From NCBI GenBank assembly GCA_046155895.1, contig JBJXFB010000150.1:1-64000 (forward strand): a stretch of DNA of 64,000 nt, given 5' to 3'. This stretch comes from DASYPQ01 sp046155895. GTDB lineage: Bacteria > Planctomycetota > UBA1135 > GCA-002686595. Positions 27,424-35,720 of this stretch are shown piece by piece. The notes under the pieces are model-generated. The model saw only the letters and a program-made list of their open reading frames with translations. It did no database searches and was not told the origin of the DNA. Every line of letters begins with the position of its first letter. The first letter of the stretch is position 1. The translations under genes and the position numbers were made by a program.

Positions 27424-28328
27424 AGGCCGCTTCGATCCTCTCCGGGATCGGCCGCACGCCGCTGGTCGATTTGTCGGAGCTCTCTCCGCGCCCCGGCGTC
27501 TCGATCTTCGCGAAGCTCGAAGCCGTGAACCCCGGCGGCTCGATCAAGGATCGTCCTGTTGCGCGCATGATGGCCCGCGCGATCGAGGAGGGTCGCTTCG
27601 CGAGCGGCCGGCGGCTCCTCGACAGCTCCTCGGGCAACGCCGGGATCGCCTACGCGATGCTCGGCGCGGCGCTGGGCGTGCCCGTGACGCTCGTCGTGCC
27701 CGGGAACGCGAGCCGCGAGCGCCTCGACCGCATCCGCGCCCACGGCGCGGAACTGCTGCTCACGGATCCGATCGAGGGCTACGACTTCGCGCTCCGCGAG
27801 GCCAAGCGCCTGGCGAGCGAGCAGCCCGGCCGCTACTGGCACTGCGACCAGTACGGCAACGAGCACAACTGGCGCGCGCACTACGAGACGACGGGCCCCG
27901 AGATCCTCGCGCAGGTCCGCGAGCGCACGGGAGGCGCGCCCGACGCGTTCGTCGCGGGCGTCGGGACGGGGGGGACGATCACGGGGACGGGACGGGCGCT
28001 CCGCGAGGCGAACCGCGAGATCGAGATCGCCGCGATCATCCCCGAGACCTTCCCGGGCATCGAGGGTCTGAAGCCCCTCGGCCATCCCGGCGACATCGTG
28101 CCGGCGATCCTGGACGAGTCGTTGATCGACGAGCGCATTCCGATGACGCTCGATCGCGCCGCCGAGCTCGCTCGCGCGCTCGCGGCGCGGGGATTCTTCG
28201 TCGGTCCCTCGTCGGGGGGCTACGTGGCCGGTGCGCTCGAGCTGGCCGCGCGTCCCGGCGTGCGTTGCGTCGTCACGATCCTGAACGACACGGGCGAGCG
28301 CTACGGATCGACTGGCTTGTGGTCCTGA
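27420..28328 (+). CDS. cysM: PLP-dependent cysteine synthase, CysM-like
   Basis: 302 residues from a TTG at 27420 overlapping the previous stop (TTGA). Fold-type II PLP enzyme: Lys43 in NPGGSIKDRP binds PLP, SSGNAGIAYAMLGAALG is the substrate loop, VGTGGTITGTGR the phosphate-binding loop, and FVGPSSGGYVAGA the C-terminal Ser motif. In the Mec+/CysO/CysM system, O-phosphoserine and a CysO thiocarboxylate give a CysO-Cys adduct, which the JAMM peptidase resolves. The gene order here supports that CysM-type role over a free-sulfide OASS, but acceptor choice is inferred. Confidence 0.88.
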   Translation: MKAASILSGIGRTPLVDLSELSPRPGVSIFAKLEAVNPGGSIKDRPVARMMARAIEEGRFASGRRLLDSSSGNAGIAYAMLGAALGVPVTLVVPGNASRERLDRIRAHGAELLLTDPIEGYDFALREAKRLASEQPGRYWHCDQYGNEHNWRAHYETTGPEILAQVRERTGGAPDAFVAGVGTGGTITGTGRALREANREIEIAAIIPETFPGIEGLKPLGHPGDIVPAILDESLIDERIPMTLDRAAELARALAARGFFVGPSSGGYVAGALELAARPGVRCVVTILNDTGERYGSTGLWS

Positions 28329-28341
28329 TATGCTGCCGAGG

Positions 28342-29241
28342 ATGACTCGGATCTCGACGATCCTCGCCGTGACCGCACTCGCGCTCCTCCAGGGGCAGGA
28401 GAAGCCGCTCGCGGAGGAACCCGAGCCGGGCGAGCTCGTCGCCTTCCATCACGAGAACGGCGTCAAGTCGCGCGAGGGGCGGCTCTTCCACGGCCGCCGC
28501 GAGGGGAAGTGGAAGGGCTGGTACGACACGGGCGCGCCCTGGTACGAGGGCGCCTTCCACGACTACCAGCGCGTCGGCCGCTGGGTGTACTGGTCGAAGA
28601 ACGGCCAGAAGAAGATGGAAGGGACGTGGAAGAACGGCGACCGCGAGGGGAAGTGGACCGCCTACCACGACAACGGCGAGAAGCAGACCGAGGGCGTCTT
28701 CGCCCAGGGCGAGAAGACCGGGCGCTGGATCTCGTGGACACCCGAGAAGATGAAACTCCGCGAGGGCGACTACCGCTTCGGCGTGCAGCACGGTTCGTGG
28801 ATCAACTACTTCCCCGACACGGGGCAGAAGTGGTCGGAGGGACCCTACGTGCGCGGAGTCCAGCAGGGCGTGTGGAAGCGCTGGCACAAGGAGAACGGGA
28901 AGCTCGAGTTCGAGGGCGCCTTCGCCGACGGCCGCGAAACGGGATTCTGGAAGCGCTACCACAAGAACGGAGCGCTGCAGGCCGAGGGCTACTACCTCGA
29001 AGGGCAGATGGACGGCGACTGGACCGGCTACCACGACAACGGGCAGAAGAGCTACCAGGGCCGCATGCAGGAGGGTGTCGCCGTCGGCCGCTGGATCCAC
29101 TGGTATCCGAACGGCCAGAAGAAGGCCGAGGGCGACCTCGTCCGGGGGAAGCGCGCCGGGACCTGGCGCCTGTGGCACGAGGACGGGACTCCCGATCCGG
29201 ACCTCTCGGGCGAGTACGTGAACGGAGCGAAGAAGCCGTGA
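28342..29241 (+). CDS. Secreted MORN_2-repeat protein (copy 2)
   Basis: 299 residues from the ATG at 28342 (303 from an in-frame ATG at 28330). The 28342 start is preferred because a TATGCT box ends 7 nt before it. A signal peptide (MTRISTILAVTALALLQGQ) is followed by about ten 22-24-residue MORN_2 repeats, e.g. GKWKGWYDTGAPWYEGAFH, GRWVYWSKNGQKKMEGTW, GEKTGRWISW, GVWKRWHKENGKLEFEGAF and GRWIHWYPNGQKKAEGDL. It ends DPDLSGEYVNGAKKP. It is a paralogue of the gene at 22814, which also ends in a DPxxSGxY motif. It is coupled to the next gene. Confidence 0.87.
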   Translation: MTRISTILAVTALALLQGQEKPLAEEPEPGELVAFHHENGVKSREGRLFHGRREGKWKGWYDTGAPWYEGAFHDYQRVGRWVYWSKNGQKKMEGTWKNGDREGKWTAYHDNGEKQTEGVFAQGEKTGRWISWTPEKMKLREGDYRFGVQHGSWINYFPDTGQKWSEGPYVRGVQQGVWKRWHKENGKLEFEGAFADGRETGFWKRYHKNGALQAEGYYLEGQMDGDWTGYHDNGQKSYQGRMQEGVAVGRWIHWYPNGQKKAEGDLVRGKRAGTWRLWHEDGTPDPDLSGEYVNGAKKP

Positions 29242-30278
29242 TCGCCTGGATCGGTCTGGCCGCGATTCCGCTGGTCGCCCGCGCGGACATCCTCGCCTTC
29301 GCGCCGGCACCGGACACGACCGTGACGAAGTCCTTCACGCTGCGCCACCAGCTCGTCATGCGCACGATGAAGGTCGCGGAGACTGGCGTGGTCCGGACCA
29401 CCGAGCCGGGCCTCGAGGTGAATTCGGAGGTCACGCTCGAGGTCGTCGACACCTACCGGGGCGTGCAGGACGGCCGGCCTCTGTCCGTGAAGCGGTTCTT
29501 CCAGGTCGCCGGCCTGAACGTCGAGCTCGGGATGGCTTCCGCGACCGGCGAGAAGCGGAAAGAGACCTGGCTGGGCGACAGCCCGATCCGGCAGTCGAGC
29601 GTCGCCTTCGTGTGGATCCCCGAGGAGCGGACGTACGGGCGGCACTACGACGAGCTGGAGAATCTCGAGGAGTACCTGGCCGGCCTGCGCGAGGACACCG
29701 ATCTGCGCGGGCTGCTTCCAGCGCCGAGCCAGGCTGGGATCGCCGTGGGCAGCCGCTGGACGATCGACGTCGCGGCCTTCGAGGACGTGTTCGGCGCCGG
29801 CGGCGACGTGCCGCGGCTCTACGTGCAGGGCGGCGGCGGCTTCCTCTCGCGCCCCATCGCCTGGGGAGTCGCGGGGCCACTCGCCCCGGTCTTCGGCGGC
29901 GAGCTCGCGGGCGAGGCGCACGCGCACTGGAGGGAGACGCGCGAGGAGGCCGGCGCGCGCCTGGCCGTCATCGACGTTCGCGCGCGCCTGGAGGCCAAGC
30001 GCGATCTCACGCAGACCGCGCGCGCCTCGAGGCGGACGCAGGAGCTCCTCGACGAGACCACGATCGCGCGCGCCTCGATCGAATGGAGATTCGAGGGCGA
30101 AGGGACGCTGCTGTGGAACCTCGGGGCCGGCCGGTTCGAGAGCCTGAAGCTCCAGGGCCGCGAGGTCGTCCTGAACGACGTCTCGTTCGGGAGCGAGTCC
30201 GAGACCATGAGCCGGCAGACGATCTCGCTCGACGGGAAGATCGCGCTCGAGGCGACCGCGAAGGCGAAGCCGCGCTGA
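29238..30278 (+). CDS. Secreted protein of unknown function
   Basis: 346 residues from a GTG overlapping the MORN stop (GTGA). It has a signal peptide (MIAWIGLAAIPLVARA) and a soluble mature part rich in beta-forming sequence: TLRHQLVMRTMKV, LEVVDTYRGVQDG, VAFVWIPEERTYGRHYDE, then a Leu/Glu helical stretch (LENLEEYLAGLREDTDLRG), then SRWTIDVAAFEDVF. No catalytic motif is visible and I recognise no family. Strict coupling to the MORN-repeat gene suggests that the two work together. Confidence 0.7.
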   Translation: MIAWIGLAAIPLVARADILAFAPAPDTTVTKSFTLRHQLVMRTMKVAETGVVRTTEPGLEVNSEVTLEVVDTYRGVQDGRPLSVKRFFQVAGLNVELGMASATGEKRKETWLGDSPIRQSSVAFVWIPEERTYGRHYDELENLEEYLAGLREDTDLRGLLPAPSQAGIAVGSRWTIDVAAFEDVFGAGGDVPRLYVQGGGGFLSRPIAWGVAGPLAPVFGGELAGEAHAHWRETREEAGARLAVIDVRARLEAKRDLTQTARASRRTQELLDETTIARASIEWRFEGEGTLLWNLGAGRFESLKLQGREVVLNDVSFGSESETMSRQTISLDGKIALEATAKAKPR

Positions 30279-30284
30279 GGGTCG

Positions 30285-31640
30285 TCAGGGACAGAAGGTG
30301 ACTTCGACCGCGTCGGAGAGGCCGACGCCGAACGGATCGGCCGGATCCTCGTACCAGATCTGGAAGCTGCGCGTCGATCCGACGAGGTTCCCCGTGACCG
30401 GCACCGGGCAGTCGACGCCGCCGAAGAAGTCGAACTGGAACTGGTGCTCGCGCCGGATCGGCAGCGAGACCCACAGGGTTCCGCCCTGGAACGGCAACGC
30501 CGCCCGCGCGGCGCCCGAGATCAGGTAACCGCGGTTGCCGGGGATGCCCCCGGCCGTTCCGATCGCGAAATCGTTGGTGCGCAGCGTCGGGCGGCCGTTG
30601 GTGTGGAGCGCTGGGAAGCCGCCCTGCGAGTTGACCTTGGGGGTCCCGAAGAACGCGACGGGAGGACAGGGCGCCTGCGCCGGATCGAAGGGGAATGCGT
30701 TCGACAGGCACGCTCCGCCTGGACCCGGCCGGCGCACGAGCAGGTCCCCCGGTCCGGCTTCGACCGGGACCGTGAGTTGGATCCGCGTGCCGTTGTCGAG
30801 CGAAGGGAGGCCCGCGACCTTGAACGGCGTGCCGTCCGCGAGCGCGGAGCGGTTCGTGAACCAGACCTCGTTCTCGGCGGACGCGAAGCCGCTCCCGCGC
30901 ACGGTCAGGGAGCTGCCTTGCACCTCGTAGCTCGAGACGCGCGGCTTGCCCGGGCTCCGCGCACCGTAGATCGCCTGGACTCCCGCGATGTCGTCGGCCT
31001 CGATCGAGCGGAAGTGGACGCCCGTCTCGACCAGGAACGAGATCATCGTCGCGTCGAGGTCTCCCGAATGGCCGAGGCCCAGCGCGTGACCGAGCTCGTG
31101 GGTCGCGACGCCCTGGATGTCGCGGTTCCCGCTCCCCGGCAAGACGTCACCCGGTCCGTCCTGCCAGACGGCGGAGTTCTGGTAGAAGCGGATCCTCCAT
31201 CCGTCCGAGATCGGCGTCTCCGTGAAGGCGTAGACGCCTCCGTTCTGGCCGCTGATCTGCGAGACGATGTTCTCGTTCGGGGCGCCGACGGAGCTCGCCA
31301 GGCCCTGCCAGCTGAAGTCGAAGTTCGCAGCTCCCGAGCCGAGCATGGGCTGGGTGGGGTCGCCGAGACCGTCTCCGTGCGCCTCGCTGCCCCATTCGAC
31401 GGCGGCCTTCCAGATGGCGAGCTCGGCGCCGCTGGCGCCGGGAAAGCTCGGGTCCTCCTGCGCATTGTCGTTGGATTCCGGATCCGTGAAGTTGTCGCAG
31501 ACGCGCACGTCGATCTGCGGGAGGCGCAGGGCGCCGCCGAGGAGGGAGTAGCCGTCCGCCCGCGGCGGGAGCAGCATCAGGGCCGTGAAACCGGCCGCGG
31601 TAGCCAGGGCGAGGCCTCGAGCAAGGTGTTCGATCTTCAA
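30285..31640 (-). CDS. Secreted matrixin-type zinc metalloprotease with IPT-like and C-terminal modules
   Basis: 451 residues from a TTG at 31640, which gives a signal peptide (LARGLALATAAGFTALMLLP). The catalytic domain has HELGHALGLGH from His181 (HExxHxxGxxH, M10) with a Met-turn (DATM) and SIEADDIAGVQAIYGAR. An IPT/TIG-like beta domain follows (VSSYEVQGSSLTVRGSGF). The C-terminal module contains PFQGGTLWVSLP, FQIWYEDPADPFG and ends AVEVTFCP, a pattern I associate with planctomycetal secreted proteins. A TAGACT box 31 nt upstream of the TTG is a likely -10. Confidence 0.85.
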   Translation of the reverse strand: MKIEHLARGLALATAAGFTALMLLPPRADGYSLLGGALRLPQIDVRVCDNFTDPESNDNAQEDPSFPGASGAELAIWKAAVEWGSEAHGDGLGDPTQPMLGSGAANFDFSWQGLASSVGAPNENIVSQISGQNGGVYAFTETPISDGWRIRFYQNSAVWQDGPGDVLPGSGNRDIQGVATHELGHALGLGHSGDLDATMISFLVETGVHFRSIEADDIAGVQAIYGARSPGKPRVSSYEVQGSSLTVRGSGFASAENEVWFTNRSALADGTPFKVAGLPSLDNGTRIQLTVPVEAGPGDLLVRRPGPGGACLSNAFPFDPAQAPCPPVAFFGTPKVNSQGGFPALHTNGRPTLRTNDFAIGTAGGIPGNRGYLISGAARAALPFQGGTLWVSLPIRREHQFQFDFFGGVDCPVPVTGNLVGSTRSFQIWYEDPADPFGVGLSDAVEVTFCP

Positions 31641-31671
31641 GGGGAGCCTCGGCCGTCGCGCTTCGCATTCC

Positions 31672-31677
31672 AGTCTA
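31672..31677 (-). promoter_or_regulatory. -10 box of the matrixin gene
   Basis: TAGACT on the minus strand, 31 nt before the TTG start. It is identical to the -10 boxes before the genes at 49685 and 53825. No good -35 is seen. Confidence 0.35.
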
Positions 31678-31759
31678 CCCCTGCCCCGGGAAAGAGGCGG
31701 CGGACGCGCGCTCGCGCCGTAGGATCTCGCGCACGAGCCCCGCCCCACAGGAGGATCCC

Positions 31760-33028
31760 TTGATCGCCGTTTTCCTAGCCTCCCTCGCCGCCGTCCAGGA
31801 CTCCGTGATCGACGCCGGGGTCGCGCGGGAGCTCCCGCGCACCATCCAGATCCGTCGGACGATCCACGCCAACCCCGAACTCGGCGAGCGCGAGGTGGAG
31901 ACGGCGAAGCTCGTCGCGGCGCGACTCCGGGAGCTCGGGCTCGCCGTGCGCGAGGGAATCGCGGCCACCGGAGTCGTCGCGGTGCTGGAGGGAGGGAAGC
32001 CCGGCGGCTGCGTCGCCTGGCGCGCGGACATGGACGCGCTGGCCTTCCCGGTGCCGGAGCGCACCGGCCTCCCTTTCGCGAGCACCAAGACGGACGAGTG
32101 GGAAGGGAAGACGGCCCACGTCGTGCACGCCTGCGGTCACGACGTGCACACCGCCGTGGGGCTCGGCGTCGCGGCCCTGTTGGCCGATCCGGCGGTTCGC
32201 AAGGACCTGCACGGCAAGGTTCTCTTCATCTTCCAGCCGGCGGAGGAGAGCCTGCCGACCCCGGGGCTGCACGGAGCCGAGCGGATGATCGCCGAGGGTG
32301 CGGTCGAAGACCCGAGGCCGGATTCCTACTTCGGGCTCCACTGCGGACCGCACCTCGAGGCCGGGACGATCGGCGTGCGCGCGGGAGGCGCGCTGGCCGC
32401 CGCGGACCAGGTGCGGATCGTGATCACGGGCAAGATGACGCACGGCTCGATGCCCGAGCTCGGGGTCGACCCGATCGTCGTCGCAAGCCATGTCGTCCTC
32501 GCGCTCGAGAACATCCCTGCGCGCGAGGTCGACGCGCGCGAGTCGGTCGTGCTCACGATCGGGAAGATCGAGGCGGGGAGCCGCTTCAACATCATCCCCG
32601 AGAGCGCGGAGCTGCTCGGGACGCTGCGGACGCACGACGAGAAGCTCCAGGAGCGGATCCACCAGCGGATCCGGGAGATCGCCGAGGGGACCGCCAAGAC
32701 TTTCGGAGCGAAGGCAGAGGTCGAGATCCGCAGATTCACGCCGGTGACGTGGAACGACGTGGCACTGACGGCGCGGATGCGGCCCTCGCTCGAAGCGGCG
32801 GTCGGGAAGGCGAACGTGATCGACGACAAGCCGATCATGGGGGCCGAGGACTTCGCGTTCTTCGCCCAGCAGCGGCCGTCGCTCTACTTCTTCCTGGGCG
32901 TCGCCCCGAAGGGGAGGCCCGCGCCGGGAATGCTCCACACGCCGACCTTCGACCCCGACGAGGGCGCGATCGAGGTCGGGCTGCGCGCTGCGGCGCGGCT
33001 GATCCTGGACGCGGCGCGCCCTCGGTAG
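31760..33028 (+). CDS. Secreted M20D-family amidohydrolase
   Basis: 422 residues from a TTG at 31760 with AGGAGG 5 nt upstream and a TAGGAT box at 31720-31725. A short signal peptide (MIAVFLASLAAVQDS) precedes a complete M20 peptidase/aminoacylase domain: RRTIHANPELGERE, WRADMDALAF, HACGHDVHTAVGLG (metal-binding), FIFQPAEES (catalytic Glu and metal), GLHCGPHLEAG, and C-terminal IMGAEDFAFFAQ. It is closest to the HipO/AmhX-like N-acyl amino acid amidohydrolases; the substrate cannot be named. It is unusual in being exported. Confidence 0.9.
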   Translation: MIAVFLASLAAVQDSVIDAGVARELPRTIQIRRTIHANPELGEREVETAKLVAARLRELGLAVREGIAATGVVAVLEGGKPGGCVAWRADMDALAFPVPERTGLPFASTKTDEWEGKTAHVVHACGHDVHTAVGLGVAALLADPAVRKDLHGKVLFIFQPAEESLPTPGLHGAERMIAEGAVEDPRPDSYFGLHCGPHLEAGTIGVRAGGALAAADQVRIVITGKMTHGSMPELGVDPIVVASHVVLALENIPAREVDARESVVLTIGKIEAGSRFNIIPESAELLGTLRTHDEKLQERIHQRIREIAEGTAKTFGAKAEVEIRRFTPVTWNDVALTARMRPSLEAAVGKANVIDDKPIMGAEDFAFFAQQRPSLYFFLGVAPKGRPAPGMLHTPTFDPDEGAIEVGLRAAARLILDAARPR

Positions 33029-33035
33029 GTCGTCC

Positions 33036-35720
33036 TCACTTCAACCCGAGCGCCTGCAGCCTTCCGAGCAGCCCGATCCAGTTGGGCGAGTTGTCGTAGG
33101 TCGGGTCCGCGACCTGCTCGGCGAAGTCGGCGATCAGGTCCTTGAAGCCCTTGTGACCCTTGCCGCACTCGATCGCGCGGCGCAGGTAGCGGTTCATCAG
33201 CCCCTCTCCGTGCGTCCCTTCGGTGATCCGCGCCGCGTACTCGAGCGCCGCCCACGAGTGGTACCACTCGACGCCGAGCCCGTACCCGTCCGGCGGGATG
33301 TAGTCCTTGCCCCAGCGCGCCTCGTCGCAGAACGGCGGCGTCGTGAAATTGTCGTTCATGGACACCGCGATCGCCTGGCGCGGCCCGTGCCAGTAGAGCG
33401 TCGGCTTCGTGGGATCGGGCTGCCAGCTGTTCGGCGCGCGCTGCCACGCGCGTCCGAAGTAGAGGTACTCGACGCCGCGCACGACGATAGCCTCGAGCGC
33501 CTTCCGCTTCTCGTCGTCGACCCCGCGGAAGACCGACTCGTTCATCGTCCGCATCGCGTGCATCAGGAACAGCGTCTCGAAGGTCTGCGTCGCCGCGTAG
33601 TTCATGTGGCCGAAGAGCTGCGAGTTCAGGAACCGCTGCACGATCCCCGTCGGCATCTCCCCGTCGATCAGGAGCTGCGCCATCCGGTCGAACCAGGCCC
33701 GGTTCCTCGCGCGCCATTCGTCGCTCGCGACGGAGTACGCCGCCGACATCGCGTCGATCCCCCAGGCGTCCTCGCGCCCGATCGGCAGGCCCTGGTGCGG
33801 ATGCGCCTTCGCCAGACCCTCGAGGATGAGCAGCGTAGCCCCCGGCGACCACGACGCGGGGACGTGGGGGCTCTCGTGCCGGTGGAGGTGGTACATCTCC
33901 GCCGCGAGGATCAGGTCGTCCTTGGCCATCGAATCGTTCGCGAGCCAGACGAGGGCCTTGGGCTGCTTCGTCCAGCGCACGTAGTGCTGGTCGTCGTGCG
34001 GCCACCACGCGAGCAGGCAGTCCGGACGGCTGGGCCAGGTGCCGTCCTTCTGGTGGGGATTCCCGAGATCGTAGGGAGGACGCACGCGCCTCTGCACGAC
34101 CTCGAAGACCTGCGACGATGCCGCGGGCCCGCGCATGCACGGCAGGAGGAAGGGCGGCGGCACGACGCCGCCGTTCAGGCGGAAGTCGAAGGGGATGCGG
34201 CCTTCCGCGTCGAGCCACGCGTGGTAGCCGACGACCTCGCCCTTCTGGTCGTACGCGGCCTGCGGCTGGCGGCACACGTTCATCCGGTGGAGGAGCCGCA
34301 GGTACTCGAAGTCCTCCCGGGCGGATGCGATGGCCGCGTAATGGCCCTCGTACATGGCGATGCCCTCGCCGCCCGGGCTGCCCTGCTCCTTCACGAACCA
34401 GGGATGTGCCCAGCCCATGACGGGCGCCGTGACGTAGTACCCCTTGGGCGACCCCGTCTCGAGACCCTGTCGCAGCGCGGCCAGGTTCGCCCGCGCCCGC
34501 GCGCGGATCGCCGCCTTGCCCACGAGGCCGCGGCTCTTCACGAAGTCGAGGCTCGCGAGCTGTCCGCGCTGGGCGAAGTAGCGCGCCGTCTCGGTCTCGA
34601 ACCACGACCACAATCCCGGGCCGCGCCCGCAGAACGCCAGGCCGGGATCGAAGAGCGCGGGATCGACCCGAGGTGCGGACTTCTCGTCCTCGGCCGCGCG
34701 CACGAGCACGAAACGCCGCTCGAGCTGGGCCTGCGGACCCATCATGTGGAGCTTGCCGTTGGGGTAGGCCCGGACGATCGAATGGACGCGCGACTTGCCC
34801 TCGACGAACGATTGGCCCAGGAACGGATCGCCGACCTCGGAGACGACGGTCCACCCGACGGGAACCACCAGTTGCAGGTTCTTCCAGTAGACGATCCCCC
34901 GAGGCGTCTCCAGCACGCTGGGCGGGCGGCTCCCGGAGATCGCGCCGTTGTTCACGCGCAGGTCGAGCTCGACCACTTCTTCGCCCGCGCGCTCGCGGAT
35001 GTACGCATGGACGCCGAGGAGGTGGGGCAGGGCGGGACCCTCGGGGCTCCGCGGACCCGTCGGCGTCATCGTCGCGTAGACGCGCCGCTCGCGCATCCAG
35101 GGACCGGTCTTCGTGATCTCCAGGCTGCCGAAGCCCGACGTTTCAGCGCTGCCCGTGAGATCGGCCCAGTAGACGTTTCCGAACACGTCGCGCGTCCGCA
35201 GCCCGAAGCGGCCCGGCCTGCGGCGCGCGAGGAGCCTCGCGACGCTCTCCGGGACCTCCGGGGCCGCTGCGGTCTCCCCCGGCGACGCGTTCACGAGGTA
35301 GGTGCTCCTCCCTCCGGGTTTCTCGCCCGGACCCAGGTGAACCTGCGCCAGGATCTCGACGACGTCGGCTTCGCCGGTCGGGTAGCGCGAGACGACATGC
35401 ACCTGCGCCTGCACTTGCCGGGCTTCCCCGGTGTGATCCGTCACCGTGAAGGGGGAGAGTCCGTCCCCGCGGGGGAAGACCCCTTTCGGCACGGGCAAGG
35501 TCGCGTGCAGCAGGAACGGCGTCTTCCTCGGGGTGGGGAGATCGAGGCGCGCGACGGGACTGGGAGCCTTCTCGGCGGGCGCTTGCTGGGAGACGACGGC
35601 CCGCGCCGTTCCGGTCGACGCGCCGGCCGCGAGGACCAGGTTCACGACGAAAGCGAGAACCGAGGGACGGCTTCCTTGCCGGGGCCCGTCTGCGGGCGCG
35701 ATAGTGCGGCGACGCCTCAT
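33036..35720 (-). CDS. Large secreted protein, RIFT-barrel/YetA (exo-rhamnogalacturonan lyase)-like
   Basis: 894 residues from the ATG at 35720 (899 from a GTG at 35735). It has a basic N-terminus and signal peptide (FVVNLVLAAGASTGTARA). The N-terminal beta region (PFLLHATLPVPKGVFPRGDG, LSPFTVTDHTGEA, SRYPTGEADVVEILAQV) looks like the RIFT barrel of PcRGLX/YetA-type proteins. The second half is alpha-helical and Trp/Tyr/His-rich (WWPHDDQHYVRWTKQP, GHMNYAATQTFETLFL, PPDGYGLGVEWYHSWAAL), like an alpha/alpha toroid. Uronate-polysaccharide breakdown is plausible, but no catalytic residue can be assigned. It shares its start region head-to-head with the antiporter gene. Confidence 0.6.
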   Translation of the reverse strand: MRRRRTIAPADGPRQGSRPSVLAFVVNLVLAAGASTGTARAVVSQQAPAEKAPSPVARLDLPTPRKTPFLLHATLPVPKGVFPRGDGLSPFTVTDHTGEARQVQAQVHVVSRYPTGEADVVEILAQVHLGPGEKPGGRSTYLVNASPGETAAAPEVPESVARLLARRRPGRFGLRTRDVFGNVYWADLTGSAETSGFGSLEITKTGPWMRERRVYATMTPTGPRSPEGPALPHLLGVHAYIRERAGEEVVELDLRVNNGAISGSRPPSVLETPRGIVYWKNLQLVVPVGWTVVSEVGDPFLGQSFVEGKSRVHSIVRAYPNGKLHMMGPQAQLERRFVLVRAAEDEKSAPRVDPALFDPGLAFCGRGPGLWSWFETETARYFAQRGQLASLDFVKSRGLVGKAAIRARARANLAALRQGLETGSPKGYYVTAPVMGWAHPWFVKEQGSPGGEGIAMYEGHYAAIASAREDFEYLRLLHRMNVCRQPQAAYDQKGEVVGYHAWLDAEGRIPFDFRLNGGVVPPPFLLPCMRGPAASSQVFEVVQRRVRPPYDLGNPHQKDGTWPSRPDCLLAWWPHDDQHYVRWTKQPKALVWLANDSMAKDDLILAAEMYHLHRHESPHVPASWSPGATLLILEGLAKAHPHQGLPIGREDAWGIDAMSAAYSVASDEWRARNRAWFDRMAQLLIDGEMPTGIVQRFLNSQLFGHMNYAATQTFETLFLMHAMRTMNESVFRGVDDEKRKALEAIVVRGVEYLYFGRAWQRAPNSWQPDPTKPTLYWHGPRQAIAVSMNDNFTTPPFCDEARWGKDYIPPDGYGLGVEWYHSWAALEYAARITEGTHGEGLMNRYLRRAIECGKGHKGFKDLIADFAEQVADPTYDNSPNWIGLLGRLQALGLK

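Noticed and set aside
22814..29241. The MORN/YwqK genes as toxin-antitoxin modules
   Set aside because: Both have signal peptides and no small toxin-like partner is adjacent; the annotation habit for YwqK-like repeats does not fit here.
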